From the NCBI GenBank assembly GCA_963823505.1, contig CAWGLY010000005.1:1488001-1552000 (forward strand): 64,000 nucleotides of DNA. Direction: 5' to 3'. The translations under genes were made by a program, and so were the position numbers. This document shows positions 51,362 through 59,960 of this stretch, piece after piece (position 1 is the stretch's first letter; each line of letters starts with the position of its first letter). The DNA is from DATHZQ01 sp963823505. Lineage in GTDB: Bacteria > Actinomycetota > Acidimicrobiia > Spongiisociales > UBA5794. The notes under the pieces were generated by a model. It made no database searches, had not been told where the DNA came from, and worked only from the letters and a program-made list of their open reading frames with translations.

Positions 51362-52359
51362 GCCACCCTGACTCCACTGTCGTGAAGGTCGTACCCGCCC
51401 ACCCCTGCGAGCCGGCGCTGGAAGCGGCGACTGGAGATCACGTCGAGCGCTTCGCCGACGCACCGTTCAGTGATCCAGGTGCGATCGACCCAGAGGTGGG
51501 CCTCGTGGACCTCGAGCGAATGAAAGGGCACCCCGACAGCGAGAGCTGCGGGTTCGATCGTGACGGCCGCCATCCCGGTGAGCGACGCTCGTTGTGCCGC
51601 CTCCAGGTGGCTGCCGACGCGTGGTCCCGCCACATCGTCACCCCCGGGTCCAACCGCGTGCTCGAACGTGCGTTGGACACCCGCACCCCTTTCCCGCTGC
51701 ACGACGGGCTCCGCACCCGACAGGGCGGTGTGCCACCAGTCACCGGCGGCATCGGGAGGCCCGGCCAGGCCAACGTGCCAGCGGGCGATCCGGAACCGCT
51801 CGCAGGCAAGACCTCGGGGTGGCGAGGACGAACCTGCTGGGCCGTGGACCACGGCGGCGTGCACGCGTCCGGCCACCAGCGCTTCGACGGCGGCTGCGCT
51901 CGATGCCGTCGCCGCAACCGCACCCATCCCACCCTCGCGGAGCACCCGCTCGAGGACCTCGAGTCCCGGTTCACACCCTGCGACAACAAAGCCAGGGCTC
52001 CGGCGCCCGAATTCGGACAGCACCCCGTCTTCGATCACGCCGTCGGCAACATCCCAGCCGTCGCCGCCGATACGCACCGGTGCCGTGACCACTCGATCCC
52101 CTACCCGGCCGCTGCGGACGAGAGCGCCGGCTTCCGGAGGCACGCCGGTGACCACGTCGACAGCGGCGACGTCGACGGCGAACAGGGCGGCCACGTCGAC
52201 GTCGAGCACGGATGCGATGGCGAGTGCGGCGTCCACCCGCGGCAGGTGCCGGCCGGCCTCGACCGCCCCTATGAGCTGGCGGCTCACTCCGGCGCGCGCG
52301 GCGAGCTCGGTCTGGGTGAGCCCTGCGGCCCTTCTCAGCGCTGCAAGCGTGGCAGTCAC
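51358..52359 (-). CDS. XRE-family regulator with a periplasmic-binding-protein-like ligand domain
   Basis: A 333-residue protein. Residues 1-55 form an XRE helix-turn-helix (LTQTELAARAGVSRQLIGAVEAG), and residues 75-333 form a large domain of the periplasmic binding protein type (PBP-like, as in ModA/LysR effector domains). It opens the mod operon, whose four genes are coupled by overlaps, so it is the likely molybdate-responsive regulator, replacing ModE. The ligand is inferred from the context. GTG 52359 is the start. About 93 bp separate it from the divergent VOC gene. Confidence 0.8.
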   Translation of the reverse strand: MTATLAALRRAAGLTQTELAARAGVSRQLIGAVEAGRHLPRVDAALAIASVLDVDVAALFAVDVAAVDVVTGVPPEAGALVRSGRVGDRVVTAPVRIGGDGWDVADGVIEDGVLSEFGRRSPGFVVAGCEPGLEVLERVLREGGMGAVAATASSAAAVEALVAGRVHAAVVHGPAGSSSPPRGLACERFRIARWHVGLAGPPDAAGDWWHTALSGAEPVVQRERGAGVQRTFEHAVGPGGDDVAGPRVGSHLEAAQRASLTGMAAVTIEPAALAVGVPFHSLEVHEAHLWVDRTWITERCVGEALDVISSRRFQRRLAGVGGYDLHDSGVRVA

Positions 52360-52452
52360 GCCAGGAATCTAGCACCTCTGCCAGATAACTGGCTTGACGG
52401 CATGCCGGCAACACCCTTCGGTATCGTTGACCGCGACCTACAGGAGGTGCTT

Positions 52453-52848
52453 GTGAGCAATCGCCCGACTCACTTCGAGTTCTATTCGTCCGACGCCGCG
52501 GCTTCCGTGGCGTTCTTCGAACAGGCGCTGGGATGGAAGTTCGAACAGTGGGGCGACCAGCCCTACTGGCTCGCTACGACGGGAGACGACCAGCCAGGCA
52601 TCGACGGCGCAGTAGCACCGGCGCCCGAAGGCACGACGCCCCACACCTTGAACACCCTCGACGTCGAGGACCTCGACGTTGCGCTGGCGGCATGTGAGGC
52701 GGCCGGGGGTACCCGCAGCACCGACATCATGGACATCCCCGGGATCGGCCGTTGGATCCAGATGCAAGAGCCGGGCGGCAACGTCTTTGGCCTGATGGAG
52801 AACGCCCCCCAGGAGAACTCGGCGGCCCGGAACGCGACGGAAGATTGA
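52453..52848 (+). CDS. VOC (glyoxalase-fold) family protein
   Basis: A 131-residue protein from GTG 52453, which follows GGAGG at good spacing; the longer frame upstream is antisense to the regulator. Features: FEFYSSDAAASVAFFEQALGWKFEQW in the first unit and WIQMQEPGGNVFGLME at the end, typical of the VOC 'YciO/27 kDa antigen-like' subgroup. The usual His and Glu metal ligands are partly missing. Substrate unknown. Only 24 bp separate it from the next gene. Confidence 0.82.
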   Translation: MSNRPTHFEFYSSDAAASVAFFEQALGWKFEQWGDQPYWLATTGDDQPGIDGAVAPAPEGTTPHTLNTLDVEDLDVALAACEAAGGTRSTDIMDIPGIGRWIQMQEPGGNVFGLMENAPQENSAARNATED

Positions 52849-52872
52849 TCCCCTCGCCCCTACAGTTGCCCG

Positions 52873-53388
52873 ATGATGCGATACGTTGCGTTCCTACGGG
52901 CGATCAACACGCCGGGGCGGCGGGTCAAGATGGAGCATCTGCGATCGGTGTTCGCTGCCGGGGGCTTTGGCAATGTCGCGTCCCACATCGCCTCGGGCAA
53001 CATCATCTTCGACAGCAGCGTCCCTGCGTTGCCCGTGGATATCGAGGCGATGATCGAAAGGGGCTGTGGCTTTCACTCACAGGTGTTCCTCCGCACCGGC
53101 CCCGAGGTCGAGTCGGTGCTGGAACGCGTGCCGTGGCGGCACGCTGACGCAGAGGTCGAAGTTGCGTTTCTAGAGCGCGAGCCGGAACCCGCGGCAGCCC
53201 GCTCCCTCGAAGCCACGGCGACGGGCGAGGAGGCACTCGTTGTGAGCGGCCGCGAGCTGTACTGGCTGCGAGCAGGCCCCCACGCCGATTCCGCTCACAA
53301 GGAATCCACCGTGGTGCAGATCCTCGAGATGCGGACAACCCGGCGAGGGCTGCGCACAGTCGCACAGATCGCAGCCAAATACCTGTAG
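52873..53388 (+). CDS. DUF1697 family protein
   Basis: A 171-residue protein with the DUF1697 features MRYVAFLRAINTPGRRVKM, GFGNVASHIASGNIIFDS and AHKESTVVQILEMRTTRRGLRTV. The family is common in actinobacteria and has no established function. Start ATG ATG 52873. It ends 15 bp before the convergent carboxylase gene. Confidence 0.85.
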   Translation: MMRYVAFLRAINTPGRRVKMEHLRSVFAAGGFGNVASHIASGNIIFDSSVPALPVDIEAMIERGCGFHSQVFLRTGPEVESVLERVPWRHADAEVEVAFLEREPEPAAARSLEATATGEEALVVSGRELYWLRAGPHADSAHKESTVVQILEMRTTRRGLRTVAQIAAKYL

Positions 53389-53403
53389 AGACGGCCCGGG
53401 GCG

Positions 53404-55416
53404 TCAGTCTTCTTCAGAATCGAGCTCGACCAGCAGATCGCCGTCCTCGACACGGTCACCCGGCGCACAACAGACCCTGACGACCCGCGCCGGGGCTGTT
53501 GCCACGATCTTGTGCTCCATCTTCATTGCTTCGACAACGATCAGGAGGTCCCCGTCCGCCACGACCTGCCCGGCTTCGACGTGCACTGCGATGACGGTGC
53601 CGGGAAGCGGTGACACCGGGCCGCTTCCGGCCTCATCTGCCACGTGATCCACGAACCTCGGTTCGAGCACCCACGTCGCGCTGCCGGTACCCCCCGACAC
53701 CGTGATGCCCTCGTATGGGCGGCCCACCGTGCTGAACGTGCGGGCGACGCCGTCGATCTCGACCCCGACGGAGTCGGCGTCGCCGGCAAGGACTCGCAAC
53801 TCGACCGATGCCCGGACGTCCCCGCCGAGCAAACCTTCCGCGTCAGGCTCGGGCCACTTCCCCAGCAGCACGGTCGCCGCAGCGTCGCCGGTCCAGACCT
53901 CCTCGACGTGGTGCAACCCACCGCCGCCATCACGCCACACCGATCGGTGGCCTGAGGCCGGCACGTTGCGCCACCCCGAACGCACGAACCCCCAATGCGG
54001 ATCGGAGGCTCGGTCGGAACGTTGCTGGTGCACGACGGCTGCCAGCAGCAACGCGGTCCGTTCCCGATCGTCCGGCCCGGGATCGAGCAGCAGCGACTCG
54101 TGATCGCCCAAATACGTCGTCTGTGTCTCGCCGGCCAAGAAGTCGGGTTCACCGAGGATGGCCACCATCACGTCCCGGTTGGTTGCAGGACCACCCAACG
54201 CCGCCGACCGCAGCGCTCGAGCCAGCTTGCCTGCGGCACCGACTCGGGTGGGCGCATGGGCGACGACCTTGGCCAGCAGCGAGTCGTAGTCGGCCGACAC
54301 CACCGAACCGGCCCGTACTCCGCTGTCGATACGGACGTCCTCGCCGAACGAGAACGCCGTCATGCGGCCGGTTGCGGGCAGCCAGCCGCGCCGGGGATCC
54401 TCGGCGATCAGCCTGGCCTCGATCGCATGACCGGTCACGATCACGTCATCCTGCGTCAGGGGCAGCGGCTCGCCTGAAGCCACCAGCAACTGCAGTTCGA
54501 CGATGTCGATGCCTGTCACGGCCTCGGTGACCGGATGCTCGACCTGGAGACGGGTATTGACCTCGAGGAAGTTGACCGCACCGTCGTCGCCGACGAGGAA
54601 CTCGACGGTCCCGGCATTGCGATATCCAACCGCCTCCGCCAGTTTGCGCGCGCCGTCGAGAAGCGCACGCCGGGTCTCGTCGGTGATCCCCGGCGAGGGT
54701 GCCTCCTCGATCACTTTCTGGTTGCGCCGCTGAATCGAGCACTCCCGCTCACCGAGATGGACGATCGTCCCGTGGGCATCGCCAACGATCTGCACTTCGA
54801 CGTGCCTGGCCCGCTCCATGTAGGGCTCCACGAATACCGTGCCGTCCCCAAACGCTGCGCTCGCCTCGCGGGATGCCGACATCACGGCATCCGCCAACTC
54901 GTCGGCCGATCGAACCAACCGCATGCCCCGGCCGCCGCCCCCTGCCGCCGCTTTGACGAGTGCAGGCAATGGCACGTCCAGCGGGATCATCCCCGGCTCT
55001 GCCTCGAGGATCGGCGCACACGGCACACCCGCCTCGACGGCGATCTGTTTGGCAGCGATCTTGTCGCCCAGGAGGCGGATCTGCTCAGGGGTCGGACCGA
55101 CCCAGATCAACCCCGCATCGATGACCTGTTGCGCAAACCCGGCGTTCTCGGCCAGGAAGCCGTAGCCGGGATGCAGCGCGTCACATCCCGTGTCGAGGGC
55201 CGCCTGCACGACGAGGTCGCCCCGGAGATACGAATCGGTAGGAGCCGCTCCCCCAAGCCGCACCGCCCGGTCGACGACCTCGACATGCAATGCACTCGCA
55301 TCGGCATCGGAGTACACCCCAACGGTGTCGATCCCGAGACGGTGCGCAGTGCGGGCGATGCGACAGGCAATCTCGCCGCGGTTGGCGATGAGGAGTCGGG
55401 TCAGCGGCGCCGGCAT
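53404..55416 (-). CDS. Acyl-CoA carboxylase biotin carboxylase and biotin carrier subunit (methylcrotonyl-CoA type)
   Basis: A 670-residue protein with biotin carboxylase domain (LTRLLIANRGEIACRIARTAHRLG at the start, ATP-grasp about 120-320), a middle region, and a C-terminal biotinyl domain with EAMKMEHKI, the Lys of MKM being the biotin site. It carboxylates biotin with bicarbonate and ATP. ATG 55416 is preferred over 55428 because GGAG lies six bases upstream and it overlaps the upstream stop in TGATG. With the following subunit it forms a holoenzyme in the cytoplasm, probably for 3-methylcrotonyl-CoA in leucine degradation. Confidence 0.9.
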   Translation of the reverse strand: MPAPLTRLLIANRGEIACRIARTAHRLGIDTVGVYSDADASALHVEVVDRAVRLGGAAPTDSYLRGDLVVQAALDTGCDALHPGYGFLAENAGFAQQVIDAGLIWVGPTPEQIRLLGDKIAAKQIAVEAGVPCAPILEAEPGMIPLDVPLPALVKAAAGGGGRGMRLVRSADELADAVMSASREASAAFGDGTVFVEPYMERARHVEVQIVGDAHGTIVHLGERECSIQRRNQKVIEEAPSPGITDETRRALLDGARKLAEAVGYRNAGTVEFLVGDDGAVNFLEVNTRLQVEHPVTEAVTGIDIVELQLLVASGEPLPLTQDDVIVTGHAIEARLIAEDPRRGWLPATGRMTAFSFGEDVRIDSGVRAGSVVSADYDSLLAKVVAHAPTRVGAAGKLARALRSAALGGPATNRDVMVAILGEPDFLAGETQTTYLGDHESLLLDPGPDDRERTALLLAAVVHQQRSDRASDPHWGFVRSGWRNVPASGHRSVWRDGGGGLHHVEEVWTGDAAATVLLGKWPEPDAEGLLGGDVRASVELRVLAGDADSVGVEIDGVARTFSTVGRPYEGITVSGGTGSATWVLEPRFVDHVADEAGSGPVSPLPGTVIAVHVEAGQVVADGDLLIVVEAMKMEHKIVATAPARVVRVCCAPGDRVEDGDLLVELDSEED

Positions 55417-57044
55417 CAGTGTCTCCATATGCCGTACGAAGCTGCGCCCCGCACCGGGGCGGAGTGGACCACCGAGAGGGCCATCCCCAGCACCGACCTG
55501 GTGTCGTTGGGGTGGATGACGCCGTCGTCCCAGACCCGCCCGGTGGCGTACAGCGCCGTGGACTCACGCTCCACCTGCGCCTCCAACATGGAGGTCTGCG
55601 CGGCGAGGGCGTCCTCGTCGATCTCGAGACCGCGGCGTGCCGCTGAGCCTCTGGCGATGATGTCCATCACGCCTGCGAGCTGCTTGGGTCCCATCACGGC
55701 GATGCGATGGTTCGGCCAGGTGAAGATGAACCGCGGGTTGTAGGCCTTTCCCGACATGCCGTAGTTCCCTGCGCCGTAGCTGGCACCCACCATCATCACG
55801 AGATGCGGCACCTCGGAGTTCGACACCGCATTGATCAGCTTGGCGCCGTTGCGAATGATCCCGCCCTGCTCCGCCTTGGACCCGACCATGAACCCGGTGA
55901 TGTTCTGGAAGAAGACGAGCGGCGTGTCGGTCGAATTGCAGAGCTGAATGAACTGGGCGCCCTTTTTCGCCTCCTCGGAGAAGAGGATTCCGTTGTTGCC
56001 GAGAATGCCGACGGGGAACCCGCAGATCGAGGCCCAACCGCACACCAGCTTCGTTCCGTAGAGCGGCTTGAACTCCTCGAACCGGCTGCCATCGAGCACC
56101 CGGGCGAGGATCTCACGGATCTCGAACGGGACCCGGACATCCGCCGAGGCACATCCGATCAACTCATCGGGGTCGTAGCGAGGTGGCTCGATCGGATCCG
56201 TCGGACCGGGCCCCTGCTTGCGCCAGCGCAACCGCCGGACGATGTCGCGACCGATGCGGAGGGCGTCCATCTCGTCGACCGCCAGGTAGTCGGCAAGGCC
56301 GCTGACACGCGAATGCATCTCCGCTCCCCCGAGGGTCTCCTCGTCGACCACTTCGTCGATCGCCATCTTCACCAGCGGCGGACCGCCCAGATACGCCGTC
56401 CCCCGACCCTTCACGAACACGGTGTAGTCGCTCATCCCCGGGATGTATGCCCCGCCGGCGGTAGCGGGGCCAAAGCCGATCGTGATCGAAGGTATACCGG
56501 CCTTGGACATCTGGGTGAGATGGCGGAACTGCGCACCGCCGGGCACGAAGATGTCGGCCTGCCGGGGAAGGTCGGCTCCTGCGGCTTCGTTGAGGATGAT
56601 GGTCGGCAGCCGGTTCTCCCTGATGATCTCGTACAGCCGGAGCGTCTTGGCGAGCGTCGTTGGGTTGGCGGCACCCCCGCGGTAGGTCATGTCGGAACCG
56701 GTGATCGCCACCTCGGTGCCCTCGACGATGCCGATGCCGCCGACCACGCCCGCGCCTACGGGATCCTGCGTCCCCCAGGCGGCCAGCGGGCTCAGCTCGA
56801 GAAACGGCGTGTGAGCGTCGATGAGCGCTTCAATCCGCTCCCTGACGAGCATCTTGCCCCGCTTGCGGTGCCGAGCCACATAGCGCTGCCCACCGATGGC
56901 GGGGACAGCGGCGAGCTGTTGGGCGACCTCGTCCCACAGGCTCCGCATCGCGGCGAGATTGTGTTGGTACTCCTCGGAGCCAACGTCGAGCCGGCTCTTC
57001 AATCGGGAGCCCGCCCGACCCCCCGAACCAAGCTCAGCGTTCAA
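55416..57044 (-). CDS. Acyl-CoA carboxylase carboxyltransferase subunit (methylcrotonyl-CoA type)
   Basis: A 542-residue carboxyltransferase with the length and N-terminus of MccB-type subunits: YQHNLAAMRSLWDEV, RHRKRGKMLVRERIEALID, GGGAQFRH- and GGAYIPGMSDYTVFVKG-type segments, and FGPATAGGAYIPGMSDY. It transfers the carboxyl from biotin to the acyl-CoA. TTG 57044 is the first start after an in-frame stop, so it is used although weak. It is coupled to the biotin subunit (TGATG). The other steps of leucine breakdown are not nearby, so the substrate rests on similarity alone. Confidence 0.88.
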   Translation of the reverse strand: MNAELGSGGRAGSRLKSRLDVGSEEYQHNLAAMRSLWDEVAQQLAAVPAIGGQRYVARHRKRGKMLVRERIEALIDAHTPFLELSPLAAWGTQDPVGAGVVGGIGIVEGTEVAITGSDMTYRGGAANPTTLAKTLRLYEIIRENRLPTIILNEAAGADLPRQADIFVPGGAQFRHLTQMSKAGIPSITIGFGPATAGGAYIPGMSDYTVFVKGRGTAYLGGPPLVKMAIDEVVDEETLGGAEMHSRVSGLADYLAVDEMDALRIGRDIVRRLRWRKQGPGPTDPIEPPRYDPDELIGCASADVRVPFEIREILARVLDGSRFEEFKPLYGTKLVCGWASICGFPVGILGNNGILFSEEAKKGAQFIQLCNSTDTPLVFFQNITGFMVGSKAEQGGIIRNGAKLINAVSNSEVPHLVMMVGASYGAGNYGMSGKAYNPRFIFTWPNHRIAVMGPKQLAGVMDIIARGSAARRGLEIDEDALAAQTSMLEAQVERESTALYATGRVWDDGVIHPNDTRSVLGMALSVVHSAPVRGAASYGIWRH

Positions 57045-57056
57045 TCGTGATCACCA

Positions 57057-57119
57057 TGTGCTGGGCAAGACAACTGTGCTGGGCAAGCCAACTGTGCTGG
57101 GCAAGACAACCAAGACAAC
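57057..57119. repeat. 18-bp tandem repeat upstream of the carboxylase operon
   Basis: The unit TGTGCTGGGCAAGACAAC occurs at 57057-57074, 57075-57092 (one change, A to C) and 57093-57110, followed by the half unit CAAGACAAC (57111-57119). It lies in the 82-bp space between the carboxylase start and the SHOCT protein stop. Confidence 0.85.
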
Positions 57120-57125
57120 TCGGCC

Positions 57126-57500
57126 TCAACCGAGCACTTTGGCCTTCTCGGCCTCGTACTCGTCGACGGTCAGGAGACCACGATCACGCAATTCCGCAAG
57201 CTTGGAGAGCTCTTCGGCAGGCGAGCGAACGACCATGTCTTGAATTGCCTCCTGTTGTGCTGCCTCGGTTGCCGTTCTGTCGGCAAGCATGCGCGCCCCA
57301 AGCGCATCGCCGCGGGCGAGCAGATAGGTGAACACACCCAGCCAGGGAAGGATGACGACCAGAAGCACCCAGCCCGCTTTGGCGACTCCTCCGAGGTCGT
57401 GACTGCGGAAGATATCCGCGATGACCAGCACCACGACGTAGATCCATGCAACGAAGAGGAACACCCACAACATGGACCAGAACAGATCAAAGAGCGGCAT
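57126..57500 (-). CDS. Small membrane protein with PLDc_N-like and SHOCT domains
   Basis: A 124-residue protein. Residues 2-30 and 40-65 form two helices, and DIFRSHDLGGVAKAGWVLLVVILPWLGVFTYLL is the PLD N-terminal-type membrane element. The last 30 residues (EELSKLAELRDRGLLTVDEYEAEKAKVLG) are a SHOCT domain, a short helical oligomerisation element. ATG 57500 is preferred because AGGAGG lies six bases upstream; the Met at 57506 would leave no spacing. The function is unknown; such proteins are widespread in actinobacteria. It is upstream of the carboxylase operon with the same orientation. Confidence 0.82.
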   Translation of the reverse strand: MPLFDLFWSMLWVFLFVAWIYVVVLVIADIFRSHDLGGVAKAGWVLLVVILPWLGVFTYLLARGDALGARMLADRTATEAAQQEAIQDMVVRSPAEELSKLAELRDRGLLTVDEYEAEKAKVLG

Positions 57501-57784
57501 TTCCATCCTCCTCGTTGGTCGGGGCGGTACAGCACCCGACACCGATGTCTCGGATCACGCTCACCCTAATCACGCAGGAACCACGCATCGCGTTCGCTCC
57601 GGCAGGGGCCACCAGCGCCGACGATGAGGAATCGAACCATCACGGCCACGACGAAGTCGACGCCCGACGCCTCAGTCCGGAACACCCGTACCCTCCCCGA
57701 GCGGCGACAGGGGCGCACCCGCGGTGAGCACGGTCGATAGGGCCGCTAGCGTGCCAAGCGCCCCCATTTGAGAGGATGGCTCCC

Positions 57785-58660
57785 ATGGATCTCGGATTGC
57801 ACGTCGCCAGCTTCACCTGGCCAAACTCCCCTGCGGCTACGGCCGACACCCTCGCCAAGGTGGCGATTGCTGCCGACCAGGGTGGATATGCATCACTGTC
57901 GGTGATGGATCACTTCTTCCAGATGGACCAGTATTTTGATGCGACCGAGCCGATGCTCGAGGGCTACACGACCCTCGGATACCTGGCAGCGGTGACCGAA
58001 CGAGTCCGGCTCGGGCTCTTGGTGACCGGCGTCACGTATCGCCACCCGGGCCTGTTGGCCAAGACCGTCACGACCCTCGACGTGCTCTCTGCCGGTCGAG
58101 CAGAGCTTGGGATCGGGGCCGCCTGGTACGAGCGGGAGCATGTTGGGCTCGGTGTGCCGTATCCGCCCATCGCAGAACGTTTTGAGCGGCTCGAAGAGAC
58201 ACTGCAGATCTGTCTCCAGATGTGGAAGGACGACAGCAGCCCCTACTCGGGGAAGCACTATGAGCTCGCGGAAACCCTCAATTCACCGCAACCCATCAGC
58301 CGACCACATCCCCCGATCATGATTGGCGGCAGCGGCGAGAAGAAGACGCTGCGTCTCGTCGCCAAGTACGGACAAGCGTGCAACCTGTTCGTCAACGCTC
58401 CCGAAGAGGCCACCCACAAACTCGGTGTGCTGCAAGGACACTGCGACAGGGAGGGCACCGACTACGCCGCAATCCGGAAAACCATGCTGTACACCGGCAT
58501 GGCGGTCAACACAGGAGATCACGCAGGCTTCGTCGAAGAGATGCGGGGCTTCGCTGCAGCAGGGATCGAAGGCGTCATGGTGATGCCGATCGGCCCGGAC
58601 CCGCTGGCCATCACCGAGTCGCTCGCCACCTCCGTAGCCCCGAAACTCGCTGAGATGTAG
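57785..58660 (+). CDS. LLM-class F420-dependent oxidoreductase
   Basis: A 291-residue luciferase-like monooxygenase fold protein. The start MDLGLHVASFTWP (ATG 57785) follows AGAGG at nine bases; an earlier ATG (57776) would leave no spacing. RVRLGLLVTGVTYRHPGLLAKTVTTLDVLSAGRAELGIGAAWYEREHVGLG is the conserved F420/FMN-binding core, and HPPIMIGGSGEKKTLRLVAKYGQACN follows. The family uses deazaflavin F420 or FMN to reduce or oxidise varied substrates in the cytoplasm. Substrate unknown. Confidence 0.88.
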   Translation: MDLGLHVASFTWPNSPAATADTLAKVAIAADQGGYASLSVMDHFFQMDQYFDATEPMLEGYTTLGYLAAVTERVRLGLLVTGVTYRHPGLLAKTVTTLDVLSAGRAELGIGAAWYEREHVGLGVPYPPIAERFERLEETLQICLQMWKDDSSPYSGKHYELAETLNSPQPISRPHPPIMIGGSGEKKTLRLVAKYGQACNLFVNAPEEATHKLGVLQGHCDREGTDYAAIRKTMLYTGMAVNTGDHAGFVEEMRGFAAAGIEGVMVMPIGPDPLAITESLATSVAPKLAEM

Positions 58661-58757
58661 CTCGTCGGAATCGCGGCGAATCAGGCGTGCGGGCACCCCA
58701 TTTTGGAGCCTTCAGGCCCTTTTTCCTGCGCTGCGGTCGTGGTGTGCTGGGGGCACC

Positions 58758-59477
58758 ATGCCGTCACTCGATCGTATCGAACGCTACCTCCTTGCCGAGA
58801 TGGCCAAACTACGGACGCCCCTGCCGGTCCAGCAAACCGCCGAGGCGCATCCGTTCGTCACGATCTCCCGCCAGGCAGGGGCGGGCGGTCACTCATTGGC
58901 GAACGTCCTGCTGGAAGTCTTCGAACGCCAGCCGGATCGAGGACTGTTCGGCGACTGGCAGATATTCGACCAGAGACTGTGCGAGATCGTGGCGGCCGAA
59001 CCGCTCTGTGCGGAGTCCTTGGACATGCTGCTCGCCGAGGAGTACCGCAAGCCTGCCAACGACTTCTTCCACCAGACGCTGCGCTCCGCCGTCGATCAGG
59101 ACGTCGTCATGGCGAGGGTCTTCCGGGTCGTGAGCGCCCTGGCCTCCATGGGAAAAGCCATCATCGTCGGCCGTGGAGGCTCAGAAGTGACCCGAGGGAT
59201 GGAGCTGGGTGTCCATCTGCGCATCATCGCCCCGGAGGACGCCCGCATTCGCCGAGTCGCAGAGGTCTACGGTCTCACGGACCGCGAAGCGAGGAACCGG
59301 GCCCGCAAACTGGACACCCATCGTGCCCGCCTCCTCAAGGCACATTTCCAGGTCGATATCGACGATCCGCTGGGCTACGACGCCGTGTGGAACACAGGAT
59401 CGGCGTCGCTTCTCGACATCGCGGAGGCGACTGCCGCCATGGTGCGCAGCCGGGTCGCAGCGAGGCAGCCCACGTGA
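58758..59477 (+). CDS. Cytidylate kinase-like family protein
   Basis: A 239-residue protein. FVTISRQAGAGGHSLANVLLEVF is the altered P-loop of the cytidylate kinase-like (Cytidylate_kin_2) family, with GAGGHS where adenylate kinases have GxGKG(S/T). The central segment MGKAIIVGRGGSEVTRGMELGVHLRIIAPEDARIRRVAE and the Arg-rich RNRARKLDTHRARLLKAHF helix match that family. The substrate is not established; many relatives have unknown roles. The stop overlaps the next gene's GTG (GTGA coupling). Confidence 0.8.
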   Translation: MPSLDRIERYLLAEMAKLRTPLPVQQTAEAHPFVTISRQAGAGGHSLANVLLEVFERQPDRGLFGDWQIFDQRLCEIVAAEPLCAESLDMLLAEEYRKPANDFFHQTLRSAVDQDVVMARVFRVVSALASMGKAIIVGRGGSEVTRGMELGVHLRIIAPEDARIRRVAEVYGLTDREARNRARKLDTHRARLLKAHFQVDIDDPLGYDAVWNTGSASLLDIAEATAAMVRSRVAARQPT

Positions 59478-59941
59478 CAGATCATCTCCTCGTCGGGCCG
59501 TTCTGGACCCGGATCGAGGCAGCCCATCGCACTGGTATCTCTGAGGAAGAGCTGCTTTCCCGCCCTGATGTGATTCACATCGGGGGGAGATCACTGCCCG
59601 AAGCGTACGTGGCGTTTCAGTTCGATCGCTCGGGCATACGCCGGGATCTGGCCAGGGTCGTGCTTGCGCTCCGAGGCAGATACGACGACATCGAAATTGC
59701 CGACTGGCTGGTGCGGGAGAACCCGCACCTGCTGGGCACGACGCCGCTCGTGTGGCTCAACCATCGTCATGGGCTCGATCGGGTGCTCGACGCCGCGGCA
59801 CATTGCTCCGGCGGCCTGCCCGTGGCTGTCCCGCACGGCGGTGCGGTGACGTCGCCGAGCTCAGGACCTGCCCACAGGGCAACGCCGCGCCAGAGGTCAC
59901 CGGCGCCACAACCGACCATGCGACCCGCAAGCAGCCATTGA
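59474..59941 (+). CDS. Protein with ParS/MbcA-like (antitoxin-type) C-terminal domain, coupled to the kinase-like gene
   Basis: A 155-residue protein from GTG 59474. Residues 5-40 look like a small N-terminal domain (FWTRIEAAHRTGISEEELLSRPDV), and residues 60-115 (IEIADWLVRENPHLLGTTPLVWLNHRHGLDRVLDAA) match the general pattern of the toxin-binding Xre_MbcA_ParS_C domain (PNxxLGGxTPLEWL followed by VL). The last 40 residues are Pro- and Arg-rich and low in complexity. No RES toxin gene is near, so a classical toxin-antitoxin pair is not shown; the coupled kinase-like protein is the only candidate partner. Assignment is tentative. Confidence 0.55.
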   Translation: MTDHLLVGPFWTRIEAAHRTGISEEELLSRPDVIHIGGRSLPEAYVAFQFDRSGIRRDLARVVLALRGRYDDIEIADWLVRENPHLLGTTPLVWLNHRHGLDRVLDAAAHCSGGLPVAVPHGGAVTSPSSGPAHRATPRQRSPAPQPTMRPASSH

Positions 59942-59960
59942 AGCCTGCTGCCGGCTCCCG

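Noticed and set aside
51382..52452. Plus-strand frame leading into the VOC gene
   Set aside because: Antisense to the XRE regulator; the ribosome-binding site GGAGG sits in front of GTG 52453.
57057..57119. CRISPR-like direct repeats
   Set aside because: The units are contiguous with no unique spacers and only 18 bp long, and no cas genes are present.
58758..59477. Classical cytidylate kinase (cmk)
   Set aside because: The P-loop is altered (GAGGHS without Lys) and the sequence fits the separate cytidylate-kinase-like family, so the essential cmk symbol is not used.
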